This document shows, piece by piece, positions 1 to 7,958 of a stretch of DNA of 64,000 nt (the stretch's first letter is position 1; each line of letters begins with the position of its first letter). Both the position numbers and the translations under genes were made by a program. Under the pieces are notes generated by a model. That model did not search any database. It was not told where the DNA came from and was given only the letters and a program-made list of their open reading frames with translations. The stretch spans positions 2,361,001 to 2,425,000 of the forward strand of contig NZ_AP028031.1 of the NCBI RefSeq assembly GCF_030296915.1, in the 5' to 3' direction. The DNA is from Anaerostipes hadrus ATCC 29173 = JCM 17467 (GTDB lineage Bacteria > Bacillota > Clostridia > Lachnospirales > Lachnospiraceae).

Positions 1-4
1 ATGA

Positions 5-472
5 TCAAAACAATTTGACCACCCCTCCCACCTCTGAATTTTCCTTTTTCTTCCATTTCTCTTTGTATTCAAGAAGCAAGCGGATCATCTCTTCTTCTCT
101 TCCTTCTCTCATTGCTTTATGCACTATCCCATGACTCTTGTCGCTTAGCGCTATAAGATTCCCTCTGTCTAGTCTCTTCGCATAGTCTGTCGATATCGGA
201 ACAATGTGATGAACCATTGTCGCTGGTATGAATTTGCCATCGTGATAGTATGCATAGAGATCTATATACATGTAATGTGTGAGTACATCTTCCTTTGTCA
301 GTCTCCAAGCTTTTGTCTTGTAGAATGCAGCGCGTGTCTTGTTCCTTCGGTGCTGATCGTAGTCCTTATCTCGTTCCTTCTTCTGCTGCCGTCTGATCTG
401 CTTAATGCATTCACATGTTGTACCGGATGGAATTCTTTTCCCACATTTGCTGCATCGTTTATAAATTGGCAT
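5..472 (-). CDS. HNH endonuclease, phage packaging type
   Basis: 155 aa, complete. An N-terminal zinc ribbon has C7, C10, C20 and C22. The HNH core follows at about residues 85-120: HHIVPIS, then NLIALSDKSHGIVH, the layout of small phage HNH nicking or cutting enzymes that work with terminase. A good GAAGGA site precedes the ATG. It lies 19 bp downstream of a tRNA gene and is the last gene before the window edge. Family knowledge: such HNH proteins usually flank terminase small-subunit genes, so packaging genes are expected to the left. The packaging role is inference. Confidence 0.85.
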   Translation of the reverse strand: MPIYKRCSKCGKRIPSGTTCECIKQIRRQQKKERDKDYDQHRRNKTRAAFYKTKAWRLTKEDVLTHYMYIDLYAYYHDGKFIPATMVHHIVPISTDYAKRLDRGNLIALSDKSHGIVHKAMREGREEEMIRLLLEYKEKWKKKENSEVGGVVKLF

Positions 473-490
473 TGTATCACTTCCTTCTAC

Positions 491-564
491 TGGACCTCCA
501 GGGACTCGAACCCTGGACCGATCGGTTATGAGCCGACTGCTCTGACCTACTGAGCTAGAGGTCC
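491..564 (-). tRNA. phage-borne tRNA with CAU anticodon (Met or Ile2)
   Basis: 74 nt on the minus strand: 7-bp acceptor GGACCTC/GAGGTCC plus discriminator A, D-arm, anticodon arm with CTCATAA loop (CAU), and T-arm with GGTTCGAGTCC. No CCA is encoded. It is closely similar to the host copy at 61218-61291 but differs in the acceptor and T stems with base pairing kept. The GGACC acceptor and CTCATAA loop resemble the tRNA-Ile2 that TilS modifies; elongator Met is the alternative. It lies inside the prophage between a methylase module and an HNH nuclease. Confidence 0.93.
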
Positions 565-568
565 ATAA

Positions 569-1006
569 TTAAATCATCATCTTTTTCAGATACCATCTTT
601 TCTGTTCTTTCTCTAATCGTATCTGTTCTTCTAATAGCTGTATCTCATCATTAACCATCCTCATATTATTAACCACATATCTCTGCACATCCTCGTTGTC
701 ATGCCAATAAATTTGGAAGTGTTTTAATGTCCCAAATTGTAAATTGATTGTTGTCCTGTATCGTCTTAAGAAGTTTGGAAAACACCTCTCAATTGCAATA
801 AACATATAATCAGTATTGATCTTATCTTTTGGTTCAAACACTGCATATCTTTGATCTATCAATCCTTTATCCTTAATTTGTCCAACACTTTCATCTACCG
901 CACTCAGCTTTATAAAGCAAGTACCTGCTTTATACTCTTTCCCAGATACTGCACGTTCTACATTACATATGTCATAAATATTTATTTTTCTTGTATTTAA
1001 ATTCAT
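569..1006 (-). CDS. type I restriction specificity-like half S subunit
   Basis: 145 aa. It has one target-recognition-like domain (about residues 1-105, with a segment around YRTTINLQFGTLKHFQI) followed by a C-terminal helix rich in Glu and Lys (about 110-140), as in the single-TRD half of an HsdS subunit. A normal HsdS has two TRDs and about 400 aa, so this one would have to dimerise. Its start overlaps the end of the upstream methylase by 4 bp (ATGA), so they are translated as a pair. No HsdR or other nuclease gene is nearby. Likely role, inferred: directs protective methylation of phage DNA. Confidence 0.65.
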   Translation of the reverse strand: MNLNTRKINIYDICNVERAVSGKEYKAGTCFIKLSAVDESVGQIKDKGLIDQRYAVFEPKDKINTDYMFIAIERCFPNFLRRYRTTINLQFGTLKHFQIYWHDNEDVQRYVVNNMRMVNDEIQLLEEQIRLEKEQKRWYLKKMMI

Positions 1007-2235
1007 AACAATCCCTCAAATGATAACTGTCCAATTACTTCTTTTGCTGGTTTCTTTGGTTTTAATATGTTTTTATGCATCTCTACAACTTCCATATCTT
1101 CCTTACTTTCTGTCAAATCATTCAACATGCTATACAGATCGGCTTTTATTTTTGTTTCTTCTTCATCTATTTGTTTCAGATCTTTCAAAATCTGTCTAAC
1201 ATCCGGAAGTGGTTCTTCTTCAAATGTGTCTACATATCTTGGGATATTTAGGTTAAAATCATTCTCTTCAATCTCTTCATAGCTTGCAATGTATGAATAT
1301 TTTTCAACCTCTTTCCTGTTTAAAAATGTATTCACTACTTTTTCGATATGTTTTTCTTCCATATCGTTTTGTGCTGCTTTCTTTATAAATTCTTTTGATG
1401 CGTCTATAAAAAGCACATCTTTTGAATTATGTTCAATCACTAGCAAAAAAACTGGAATCGAAGTATTCAAGAACAATTTATCAGGAACTCCGATCACTGC
1501 GCTGATCATATGGTTTTCAATTAACCATCTTCTTATCTTTCCTTCCTGTGCTCCTCTAAATAATATTCCATGTGGCAGCACTGCAATCTGCCTTCCATCT
1601 TCCTTTAGATGTTGCACACCTCTTAATATAAAGCCAAAATCTGCTTTGCTCTTTGGAATCTTCCAGCCTAATATTTCATAATCGTCTGTATCCGGAAACT
1701 TCATTGAATATGGCGGATTCATAATAATGTTTTTATATTGATCTGGATTCTGTCTTTCTACCTGTCTTGGTATTGATATTTCTCCGCACTGTTCAAGCGC
1801 ATAGCTTTCAAATATCTGTGATCTTAAGCAATCAGCTCTACTAATCATTCCGGTCATTCCATTTACACATGCATCCAATAACGCAAACGGAATTGTTCTT
1901 TCCGAATATTCGTATTCGTTGATTTTTATTCCTCTTGTTTTATTCGCCCATTTACTCAATGCTCCTGTGCCTGAACACATGTCAATATTGTCTCCATCTT
2001 TCATAATTTCGGCTACAATCTGGCATATGCAATCTGGTGTGAAATCCTGTTTAAGATTTTTTCTATCTCCTTGCTCTTCCTGGAAGATGTCCCGAATTTC
2101 TGTATATCCTTCATCTTTAACTTCTTGTATCTTATCTGCTGCCTGATCAGATAGCAGATATTCCAATATTTTATCCGACAGTTTATAGCTTTCTTTTACT
2201 CCAAATATCTCTAACAGACTTTTTCTATCTTCCAT
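1003..2235 (-). CDS. N6-adenine DNA methyltransferase, HsdM-like
   Basis: 410 aa. An SAM-binding motif I-like segment DMCSGTGALSKWA lies at about residues 85-97, and the catalytic motif IV NPPY in IIMNPPYSMKF at about 170-180, the arrangement of type I M subunits. A C-terminal helical region (about 330-400) would contact the S partner. It starts at an ATG behind GGAGAATAAGTA and is coupled by a 4-bp overlap to the half-S gene. There is no restriction subunit, so it is an orphan methylase, typical of phage anti-restriction. Shorter than many HsdM proteins (about 500 aa), it lacks most of the usual N-terminal helical bundle. Confidence 0.85.
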   Translation of the reverse strand: MEDRKSLLEIFGVKESYKLSDKILEYLLSDQAADKIQEVKDEGYTEIRDIFQEEQGDRKNLKQDFTPDCICQIVAEIMKDGDNIDMCSGTGALSKWANKTRGIKINEYEYSERTIPFALLDACVNGMTGMISRADCLRSQIFESYALEQCGEISIPRQVERQNPDQYKNIIMNPPYSMKFPDTDDYEILGWKIPKSKADFGFILRGVQHLKEDGRQIAVLPHGILFRGAQEGKIRRWLIENHMISAVIGVPDKLFLNTSIPVFLLVIEHNSKDVLFIDASKEFIKKAAQNDMEEKHIEKVVNTFLNRKEVEKYSYIASYEEIEENDFNLNIPRYVDTFEEEPLPDVRQILKDLKQIDEEETKIKADLYSMLNDLTESKEDMEVVEMHKNILKPKKPAKEVIGQLSFEGLL

Positions 2236-2388
2236 TACTTATTCTCCATGTTGTAAATTAAAAAAGGAAACCAGATCTGCTGCCGTATGGCTTACATTCT
2301 CGTTCCCTTTTTTATTCATGCTACTATAATAGCACTTTGAATTGTATGTGAGTCCCTCTCTTTCCTTTATTTTCTTTAATTTACATTT

Positions 2389-2802
2389 TTAGTCGTCTAA
2401 CTTTTTGGATAGGATGTAGTAGAACTTTCTTCGCTTTTCATAGAAGTAGTTCCTTCCGGCTGGTATATTCATCACCGTTTTCAGGTACTTGTATGTTATT
2501 CCTTCTTCTGTTACTGCTTTTAGAATGTACTTATACAGCTGATGATCCGCTTGCTTTGCTGATTCTTCTATCATCTTGCAATTCTTCTTTGCCCATGCTC
2601 TTTTGATTGCCAATTCCTCTGTTACACTCTTTGTTACTCCAGATCCTGTCGTATCTCCAAATTTTGGACTACCAACAGTATTTGTTTTGTATCTAAGAAT
2701 GTCCTTAAATTCTTTGTATCTCATTGCAAAATGATACGCTTGATAAAACGCGTGATTGCTTATGTCCCATTTCTTTTCTGATACCGGTCTTATATTCTGC
2801 AT
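2389..2802 (-). CDS. phage regulator, RinA/ArpU-like (tentative)
   Basis: 137 aa, starting at an ATG 42 bp inside the longest frame because GGAGGAG sits six bases before it. The middle has the SPKFGDTTGSGVTKSVTEELA stretch and the C-terminus a short helix-turn-helix-like region (about residues 100-137, IPAGRNYFYEKRRKFYYILS). That layout resembles RinA/ArpU-type activators of late phage genes, which lie just upstream of packaging genes as here. Family assignment rests on pattern and position, not a strong motif; it could be another HTH protein. Confidence 0.5.
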   Translation of the reverse strand: MQNIRPVSEKKWDISNHAFYQAYHFAMRYKEFKDILRYKTNTVGSPKFGDTTGSGVTKSVTEELAIKRAWAKKNCKMIEESAKQADHQLYKYILKAVTEEGITYKYLKTVMNIPAGRNYFYEKRRKFYYILSKKLDD

Positions 2803-2827
2803 CCTATCTCCTCCAGTCGACGATCTG

Positions 2828-3049
2828 CTACCTTTTCCGTCCAAATTTTTTGCTCATCGCTTTTCGCCTGTAATATTTTAGTTTCGTTTCCGAATAGAAT
2901 TTATTCTTATCTTCTTTCTTCTTTTCTCTTATCGCCTGCATACTTAGTTTCCATGCAACAAACTCTGTGCACTTTCTTCTGCATTCGACTCGCTTTTCTC
3001 TTTCTCCTCCGTGATCGCATTTAAGGCACGGACAATCTTGCTGCCCCAT
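2828..3049 (-). CDS. small Cys-rich basic phage protein
   Basis: 73 aa. The N-terminal part has CPCLKC plus two later cysteines (C23 and C27 region), suggesting a zinc-binding knuckle, then a strongly basic tail ending KKFGRKR. AAAGGAG is spaced nine bases before the ATG. It overlaps the 3' end of the upstream membrane-protein gene by 106 bp in another frame; both keep good start signals, so both look real. Function unknown; a DNA- or RNA-binding accessory is a guess. Confidence 0.6.
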   Translation of the reverse strand: MGQQDCPCLKCDHGGEREKRVECRRKCTEFVAWKLSMQAIREKKKEDKNKFYSETKLKYYRRKAMSKKFGRKR

Positions 3050-3312
3050 TTTGTATCACTCCTTTTGTTCAATTCTTCCGGCTTCTTTTCTTTCTCTTGC
3101 ATTTCTATTTTTTGCTCTATTATCGTCATTTTTTCCCATACATTATCTATTTCTTGTTTTGTTAATGCTGCTCCAACTGAAACTGCCATTAATACCGTCA
3201 ATGTTAAAAATCTTAGGCTTTGGTAGACATTCTTTTTATAAGCATAATAAAAATGCATTCCTGCATCTATTACCATTACTGTAATAAGTGCTTTTATTAA
3301 TAAATTGTTCAT
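2944..3312 (-). CDS. small membrane protein with coiled tail
   Basis: 122 aa from the ATG behind GTTAGGAGGCAAA. Two hydrophobic segments (about residues 3-22 and 34-50) are followed by a hydrophilic Glu/Lys-rich tail that is probably coiled coil (about 55-90). It is followed by, and overlaps, a Cys-rich gene. No family recognised. Position among early phage genes and two membrane segments would fit a superinfection or host-envelope factor, but nothing in the sequence proves that. Confidence 0.6.
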   Translation of the reverse strand: MNNLLIKALITVMVIDAGMHFYYAYKKNVYQSLRFLTLTVLMAVSVGAALTKQEIDNVWEKMTIIEQKIEMQEKEKKPEELNKRSDTKWGSKIVRALNAITEEKEKSESNAEESAQSLLHGN

Positions 3313-3320
3313 TTTGCCTC

Positions 3321-3626
3321 CTAACATTCAATCTTAATTTTGCCAAATTTCCTTATCTTGTCATAAGCTTCATTTGCCAGCTTATTAACGTTATCCATAT
3401 CTTTCATGAGCCTGTCCAATTCTTCACGTTCCACAGATACTCTAATTTTTACTTGGTTTTCTTTGTTTCCGCGTACAGTCGGAACTCCTAGCATCCGAAG
3501 TGGTCCGCCTCCACATTGCGAACAGCTTTCTCCGTCTCTCCATTTCCTGAAATACACATGTATTCTTCCGCAATTTGCGCACTGTACAACCAAGCACGCA
3601 TTTTCTTCATCATTCCTCTTGTTCAT
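3321..3626 (-). CDS. zinc-ribbon phage protein
   Basis: 101 aa. CANCGR (about residues 16-21) and CSQCGG (about 36-41) form a four-cysteine zinc ribbon; the C-terminal half is a probable helix (EREELDRLMKDMDNVNKLANEAYDKI). Perfect AGGAGG upstream. It lies between an XRE regulator and a membrane protein in the leftward unit. No named family recognised. Confidence 0.65.
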   Translation of the reverse strand: MNKRNDEENACLVVQCANCGRIHVYFRKWRDGESCSQCGGGPLRMLGVPTVRGNKENQVKIRVSVEREELDRLMKDMDNVNKLANEAYDKIRKFGKIKIEC

Positions 3627-3636
3627 TTTTTTCCTC

Positions 3637-4053
3637 CTATAATTTATTTAACGGACATTCCATGCAAGGACTGTCATCCGCAAATAGATCTTCTCTGTCA
3701 TTTACAATAGTTGGATACTTGCAATAATCATCGCATATCTCCTGCTTCACTTCTTCCAGGATGTCAGTTACCGTTTTGCTTTTCTCTCGATCTTCTTTTA
3801 CAGCTCCTGCGATTCCGGCAATGGTTTTTTGTTCCTTCGTGATATCTTCTTCTGTCCCCAATAAGTAATCAGAAGTGGTGTGTAACGCATTTGCTATATT
3901 GGAAATAGTTGGTCCTTTAGGGATTCGGCCTCCGCTGATATATCGTGACATGGAAGCTTCAGTAACACCAACTTTGTTAGCAAGCTCTCTCTGTGTCAGT
4001 CCGCTTTTTTTCAATAAATCAGCAATCCTACCTCCTAAGTTATTTTCGTTCAT
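3637..4053 (-). CDS. XRE-family DNA-binding protein with Cys-rich tail
   Basis: 138 aa. An N-terminal helix-turn-helix (about residues 8-65: GLTQRELANKVGVTEASMSRYISGG) is typical of the lambda-repressor-like XRE family. The C-terminus has C..C...C..C spacing (EICDDYCKYP and PCMECPLNKL) that could bind a metal. It has no peptidase domain, so it is not a LexA-type repressor. Sitting inside the leftward early/middle unit rather than at the lysogeny switch, it is probably a timing regulator; target unknown. Confidence 0.75.
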   Translation of the reverse strand: MNENNLGGRIADLLKKSGLTQRELANKVGVTEASMSRYISGGRIPKGPTISNIANALHTTSDYLLGTEEDITKEQKTIAGIAGAVKEDREKSKTVTDILEEVKQEICDDYCKYPTIVNDREDLFADDSPCMECPLNKL

Positions 4054-4086
4054 TGTATTTACCTCTTTCTAAATATGGATTTGTCA

Positions 4087-4320
4087 TTACTTGATCTTAA
4101 TGACTCTCTGCCCTCTGTCGTACTGACTAAGTATTTGTTCTAGTGCTTTTTCTGCTTCCTCTCTTGTATTACATGTCTTAACAGTTTTAGACATACCTCC
4201 TGTCATGTCACATTCAACATAGTATTTATTTTCATTATTTTTTAACTGATGTTTGTAAATCCATATATCTCGTATACATTGTGTATTCACAATTGTTTTA
4301 TCTTCTGCTTGTATTAACAT
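4087..4320 (-). CDS. small phage protein, unknown
   Basis: 77 aa, no family recognised. It has alternating hydrophobic and charged residues with a central CDMTGGMSKTVKTC segment and a helix EEAEKALEQILSQY near the end; compact alpha/beta looks likely. AAAGGAG lies about 13 bases before the start, a longer spacing than its neighbours. Confidence 0.55.
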   Translation of the reverse strand: MLIQAEDKTIVNTQCIRDIWIYKHQLKNNENKYYVECDMTGGMSKTVKTCNTREEAEKALEQILSQYDRGQRVIKIK

Positions 4321-4360
4321 AGATCTTCACTATCTCCTTTCCCATGCATATAATACTTCT

Positions 4361-4564
4361 TTATCTGAATCTGTCATGTTCTTCTTCCTTTTCTACTTCT
4401 TTTGTTTCGAATGCTTCGATTGCCAGCATCCCGTCGTCTATTCCGTTTCTCACATATTCTACATTTACATCCAATCCTTTTTCTGCAAGGTATTTAGGTA
4501 TGCCCAAATCTCGTCCTTGTGTAAACATATGAATTTTTCCTAACCTGTTTCTAATCGTTGCCAT
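4361..4564 (-). CDS. small phage protein, unknown
   Basis: 67 aa, acidic C-terminus (EVEKEEEHDRF), no family recognised. Its start codon shares one base with the stop of the preceding gene (TAATG), so it is translationally coupled to the 113-aa protein upstream. Confidence 0.55.
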   Translation of the reverse strand: MATIRNRLGKIHMFTQGRDLGIPKYLAEKGLDVNVEYVRNGIDDGMLAIEAFETKEVEKEEEHDRFR

Positions 4565-4905
4565 TATTTTTTTGCCTCCTCATCCATCATTCCGCCATGT
4601 ATTTTTATAATTACATCAACCAGGTTTGCTGGTACGTATGCATATATTGTTTCCAATAAATTTTCCGGATCTTCTGCATATGGTTTTAGGGCTTCTTCCT
4701 CTGCATTTAGCGCTCCGCATTCTACACATATATATCTTTTTCCGTTTTTCCATTCTTCAGCGCTAATAATATGCTTCGGGATGCTGTTTATTCCGTGTCC
4801 AACTTGTACACTCATCCTGAATCCATCTCTGCACATGATCCATGGTAGCGGACGTATGTCGTCATTTTTCTCATAGAATACCTTTATATATTCGTTTATC
4901 TTCAT
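4564..4905 (-). CDS. phage protein with CxxC pair, unknown
   Basis: 113 aa from the ATG behind AATAGGAGAAAAA; the longer frame begins inside the upstream gene and lacks a ribosome site. CVECGALN at about residues 60-67 is a single zinc-ribbon knuckle preceded by a tryptophan-containing region. Acidic C-terminal half. Function unknown. Confidence 0.55.
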   Translation of the reverse strand: MKINEYIKVFYEKNDDIRPLPWIMCRDGFRMSVQVGHGINSIPKHIISAEEWKNGKRYICVECGALNAEEEALKPYAEDPENLLETIYAYVPANLVDVIIKIHGGMMDEEAKK

Positions 4906-4913
4906 TTTTTCTC

Positions 4914-5321
4914 CTATTCGTACCTTCCTGCTCCTGCTCCGTATCGGTGCCACGTTGCTCCTGTTTTAACTTTCTTTCTTCTTTTGTTTATCATTTTTTC
5001 ATGATCGGCGATTATTATATAGCGATACTTGTTATCCCAGTACTCCAGCATTTGTGGACTGATTCCTGTTTTCTTTGCCATCGTTTTGTATGTTATTCCA
5101 TCAAATAACATTTGAGTTACTATTCTTTTTTTGTATTCTTCGCTGTATTTTTTTCGATTGTTATCGTCTACCTTTTCTATCTCTTCATCTTTATATTGCT
5201 TTACCCACTTTCTTAATGTCATCAAGGTTATTTTTGTTTTGTCTGCAAATTCTCTCCTCGTCATCCCTGATGCTAGTAGCGTTCTTACGATGCCTCGTTT
5301 AAATTCTTCTGTATATTGCAT
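4914..5321 (-). CDS. double helix-turn-helix protein, IS3 OrfA-like
   Basis: 135 aa with two tandem transposase-type HTH units: YTEEFKRGIVRTLLASGMTR (residues 3-22, then TLRKWVKQY) and YSEEYKKRIVTQMLFDGITY (from about 59, then EYWDNKY). A basic tail follows. Such duplicated HTH domains occur in OrfA-like transposase subunits and phage regulators. No transposase catalytic partner or terminal repeats are present, so it is probably a domesticated DNA-binding phage protein. Its ribosome site is weak (GAGAAC). Confidence 0.6.
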   Translation of the reverse strand: MQYTEEFKRGIVRTLLASGMTRREFADKTKITLMTLRKWVKQYKDEEIEKVDDNNRKKYSEEYKKRIVTQMLFDGITYKTMAKKTGISPQMLEYWDNKYRYIIIADHEKMINKRRKKVKTGATWHRYGAGAGRYE

Positions 5322-5690
5322 AATTTTGTTCTCAGACAGCTTAGTTCTTCACCTGATGCAGTGTATTTAACCGTGATCACTGGTTCTTTCTTTTTGTCTA
5401 ATCATGTTAAATCCCTGTGATTCTTCGTTTGTGGTTTGTGATTTGTAAAAAAATAATAATGATTGTGTTATAAATAAACAGAAACTTGATAATGTATAAT
5501 AAAACTTTGTTAATAGTTGCTAAAAGAATCTCTCAGGTAAAGAATTAAGCTGTCTGTTCTCCTTTCTGCCTGCTGCCTTTTCGGCAGTAGGCTAATAGAT
5601 CTCATGGCTTATACATGACTTCTTTGTTTCTTATGCGTTTTGTTAATAGTTACTTGTGGTATATTGCATCTGGTTACTACCAGTAGTGCA
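5322..5690. other. 369-bp intergenic stretch with a hairpin
   Basis: No convincing gene. A ten-pair hairpin lies at 5568-5592 (GCCTACTGCC, loop GAAAA, read on the minus strand) without a following T-run, so it is not a standard terminator. TTTGTTAATAGTT occurs at about 5512 and again near 5639. The minus-strand AT-rich part (5440-5510) could hold the promoter for the downstream leftward genes. Confidence 0.4.
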
Positions 5691-6158
5691 TCATTTCATT
5701 GTGTCCGATTCGGACACCTTTCTTTTTCGGACCTTTTGCTTTGCTATAAATCTTTTTAGTGGCTGTCCATTCATTTTTCTTTTATTGTTTCCTGCATTAT
5801 GCAGCTTTCTCTTTTGCTTTCTTGTTTCTCTTTTTATATCGCTTATATCAATTTCCCATTCATACACTTTTGGCATTTTTAGTTCTATCGTCCCATATAC
5901 AATCTTGCTGCCTTTTGCTGCTTCTTCCTGCATTTGAACATTTTTAATGTTCGTTAATTTTGCGACTTTTTCTCCGTCGGCAAATATTATTGCTTCTCCT
6001 GGTACTTCTATTTTTTTATTTGTGTGCCTTTCTCCTTCTTCTAACTTTTCTTTTATGTAACTCTCGCATTCTGGATGTACGTTAATCGTTCCATCTTTCC
6101 TTAGTCCTGTCGTTATCTTTCTAAGTGCTTCTCTGATCTTCTTTATCCCTTCGATCAT
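5691..6158 (-). CDS. phage protein following SSB, unknown
   Basis: 155 aa from the ATG behind AGAAAGGAAAGAAC; this start overlaps the SSB stop by 4 bp (ATGA). It has a central beta-rich region (GEAIIFADGEKVAKLTNIKNV) and a very basic C-terminus (KQKRKL, KQKVRKRKV) that may bind nucleic acid. No family recognised. Its place directly after ssb suggests replication or recombination. Confidence 0.55.
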   Translation of the reverse strand: MIEGIKKIREALRKITTGLRKDGTINVHPECESYIKEKLEEGERHTNKKIEVPGEAIIFADGEKVAKLTNIKNVQMQEEAAKGSKIVYGTIELKMPKVYEWEIDISDIKRETRKQKRKLHNAGNNKRKMNGQPLKRFIAKQKVRKRKVSESDTMK

Positions 6159-6475
6159 TGTTCTTTCCTTTCTGCAAACTCCATACTTTCTGCCACGATC
6201 TCCGTCGTGTACACTTTTGTTCCGTCTGTTTTTGTATAGCTCCCTGTTTGGATTCTTCCTTCCAGTGCGATCTTGATTCCTTGATCCAGCCATTTGTCTG
6301 CAAATTCTGCCCCTTTACCAAATGCAACGCATCCGATAAAGTCTGCATCCTGCTGCCCTTCTCGCTTAAATCTGCGGTCTACCGCTAAAGTAAATCTTGC
6401 TATACACAGATCGTCTTCATTCCAACTTATCTCAGGCTTCCTGGTTAATCTGCCCATTAGCATTACTTTGTTCAT
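6155..6475 (-). CDS. ssb: single-stranded DNA-binding protein
   Basis: 106 aa. OB-fold SSB signature MNKVMLMGRLTRKPEI at the start, then FTLAVDRRFKR and DFIGCVAFGKGAEF, GIKIALEGRIQTGSY. It covers the OB domain only and lacks the acidic C-terminal tail that recruits host replication proteins, so it is a short phage version. The start is chosen for the GTGGAGGATAT site and a 4-bp overlap with the ParB-like gene. Role: coats single-stranded phage DNA during replication. Confidence 0.9.
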   Translation of the reverse strand: MNKVMLMGRLTRKPEISWNEDDLCIARFTLAVDRRFKREGQQDADFIGCVAFGKGAEFADKWLDQGIKIALEGRIQTGSYTKTDGTKVYTTEIVAESMEFAERKEQ

Positions 6476-7941
6476 ATATCCTCCACTTCTGAGAGTCCCA
6501 GGATGCAATATCCTTCTTCCAAGCCTTTAAACCCTTCCATGATATAGATCACTTGTTTCTCTGTTACTCTTCCTGTTTCTTCTCCGTCACTCATCTCGTG
6601 CAGTTCCAGGACGTCTCCGATCTGATAGTTTCTATCATTTTTTTGCAGTTCGAATGACTTATTTCCTGTGTCCACTGCATCAAAGAACATCTTTGCAAGC
6701 TTTAGGCGGTGTCTTCGCTCGTCTGATTTGCTTCCTGGTACTTCCACCTTGTTCATCTGCGGAATCTCCACACGTTCTGTTTCTTCTTTCTGCTCTTCTG
6801 ATCTTAGTATTTGATATGTAACATTTGCTGCCATTGTTAGCGTCATGTCTACAATTACATTGTCATATGGATCGCTTATTTTAACTCTGTCATTTTTCAC
6901 TTCCCACCATCCGGAGAATCTCAAATCTACCAGCGCCCCTTCACTGGTTGTGCCTTCGAATCTTGCTATAAAATATTCTCTTAATTCCGATAGGCTGTTT
7001 ACCGCTGTGTTTCCTATGTCTTCTCTTATTTTTTCTGCAAATGCTTTGATTGCAAATTCAAATCTATGTTCTGTCGGGCAATATTTCGGAAAATCTCTTT
7101 CCTCTTCCATCTGTCCTTCAATCTCTGTTTCTTCCTCTTCTTCGGTTTCGTCCGCTTCTGCTTCCTGTCTTGTTTCCTTTAGCTCTGCTTCTTGTTGTTC
7201 TTCCAGGATGCGTTGCTTGTATTCTCTTATCTTTTTTACAGTTATGATCTTGTCCGGATACCATCTATATATTTCTTCCTGTTCATCTTCTTCCAGTCCT
7301 GCGATCTCCACTGCTGTCGAAAAGCTGATTTCCTGTTTTTCTAACAGCTCTCTCAGTTCCGGAATCAAATTGTTGTTGATGCTCATTGCATTTGCGATCT
7401 GTGTCGGTTTCTTTCCAAGAATCTTTGCTGCTATGTCTCTCAGTCTTCCAGATTCTAGATCGTAGCCCATTATCTTCTCTCCTGCTGCCTTTGCATCTTT
7501 CAGTGCATCCGTCAATAATTTGATTCTTTCCAGTTCTTTTTCTGGTGTTGCTTTTCTGTAACTGTTGGAGATGCATAGCTCTATGATCTCTTCATTTTTG
7601 CTTCGTGGCTTTCTGATCTGGCATGTTGCTTCCCTAAATTCCTTGAGATCTTCTTCCTCTACCAGTTTCTTTAATGCTCTCCATCTTCGTTCGCCACCGA
7701 TCAGCTTGTATTCTTCTCCGCTCTGGTTAGGCTCATACATAACTTCTAATGGCTGTAGCAGTCCAAGAAGTTTGATCTCTGCTGCCTTTTCATCGATGCC
7801 GATCTGATCACTTATGTTGTCTTCGTTTGCGTAAATGTTATAGATATCTATGTCTTTTGTTCTGAATCGTGCCTTTGGCTTCTCTTCGATTCCTTCTTTG
7901 CTTGTCTTATTAAGCATGTCCATTACGTTAAATCCTGCCAT
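6472..7941 (-). CDS. ParB-like protein fused to a DUF3850-like domain
   Basis: 489 aa from the ATG behind AAAGGAGGGAAAAG. The N-terminal ParB/Spo0J domain (about residues 45-160) contains IGGERRWRAL; an HTH region follows (about 165-240, RDIAAKILGKKPTQIANAMS). An acidic linker rich in Glu comes next, then a middle domain, then about 80 residues (HRLKLAKMFFDAVDTGNKSFELQKND ... GYCILGLS, split here) matching the DUF3850/ASCH-like pattern. Paired with ParA 17 bp upstream, it should bind parS-like sites for partition. The fused C-terminal domain is unusual for ParB. Confidence 0.85.
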   Translation of the reverse strand: MAGFNVMDMLNKTSKEGIEEKPKARFRTKDIDIYNIYANEDNISDQIGIDEKAAEIKLLGLLQPLEVMYEPNQSGEEYKLIGGERRWRALKKLVEEEDLKEFREATCQIRKPRSKNEEIIELCISNSYRKATPEKELERIKLLTDALKDAKAAGEKIMGYDLESGRLRDIAAKILGKKPTQIANAMSINNNLIPELRELLEKQEISFSTAVEIAGLEEDEQEEIYRWYPDKIITVKKIREYKQRILEEQQEAELKETRQEAEADETEEEEETEIEGQMEEERDFPKYCPTEHRFEFAIKAFAEKIREDIGNTAVNSLSELREYFIARFEGTTSEGALVDLRFSGWWEVKNDRVKISDPYDNVIVDMTLTMAANVTYQILRSEEQKEETERVEIPQMNKVEVPGSKSDERRHRLKLAKMFFDAVDTGNKSFELQKNDRNYQIGDVLELHEMSDGEETGRVTEKQVIYIMEGFKGLEEGYCILGLSEVEDI

Positions 7942-7958
7942 GTCTTTTCCCTCCTTTC

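Noticed and set aside
4914..5321. IS3-type transposase gene
   Set aside because: Only HTH modules are present; there is no DDE partner and no terminal inverted repeats.
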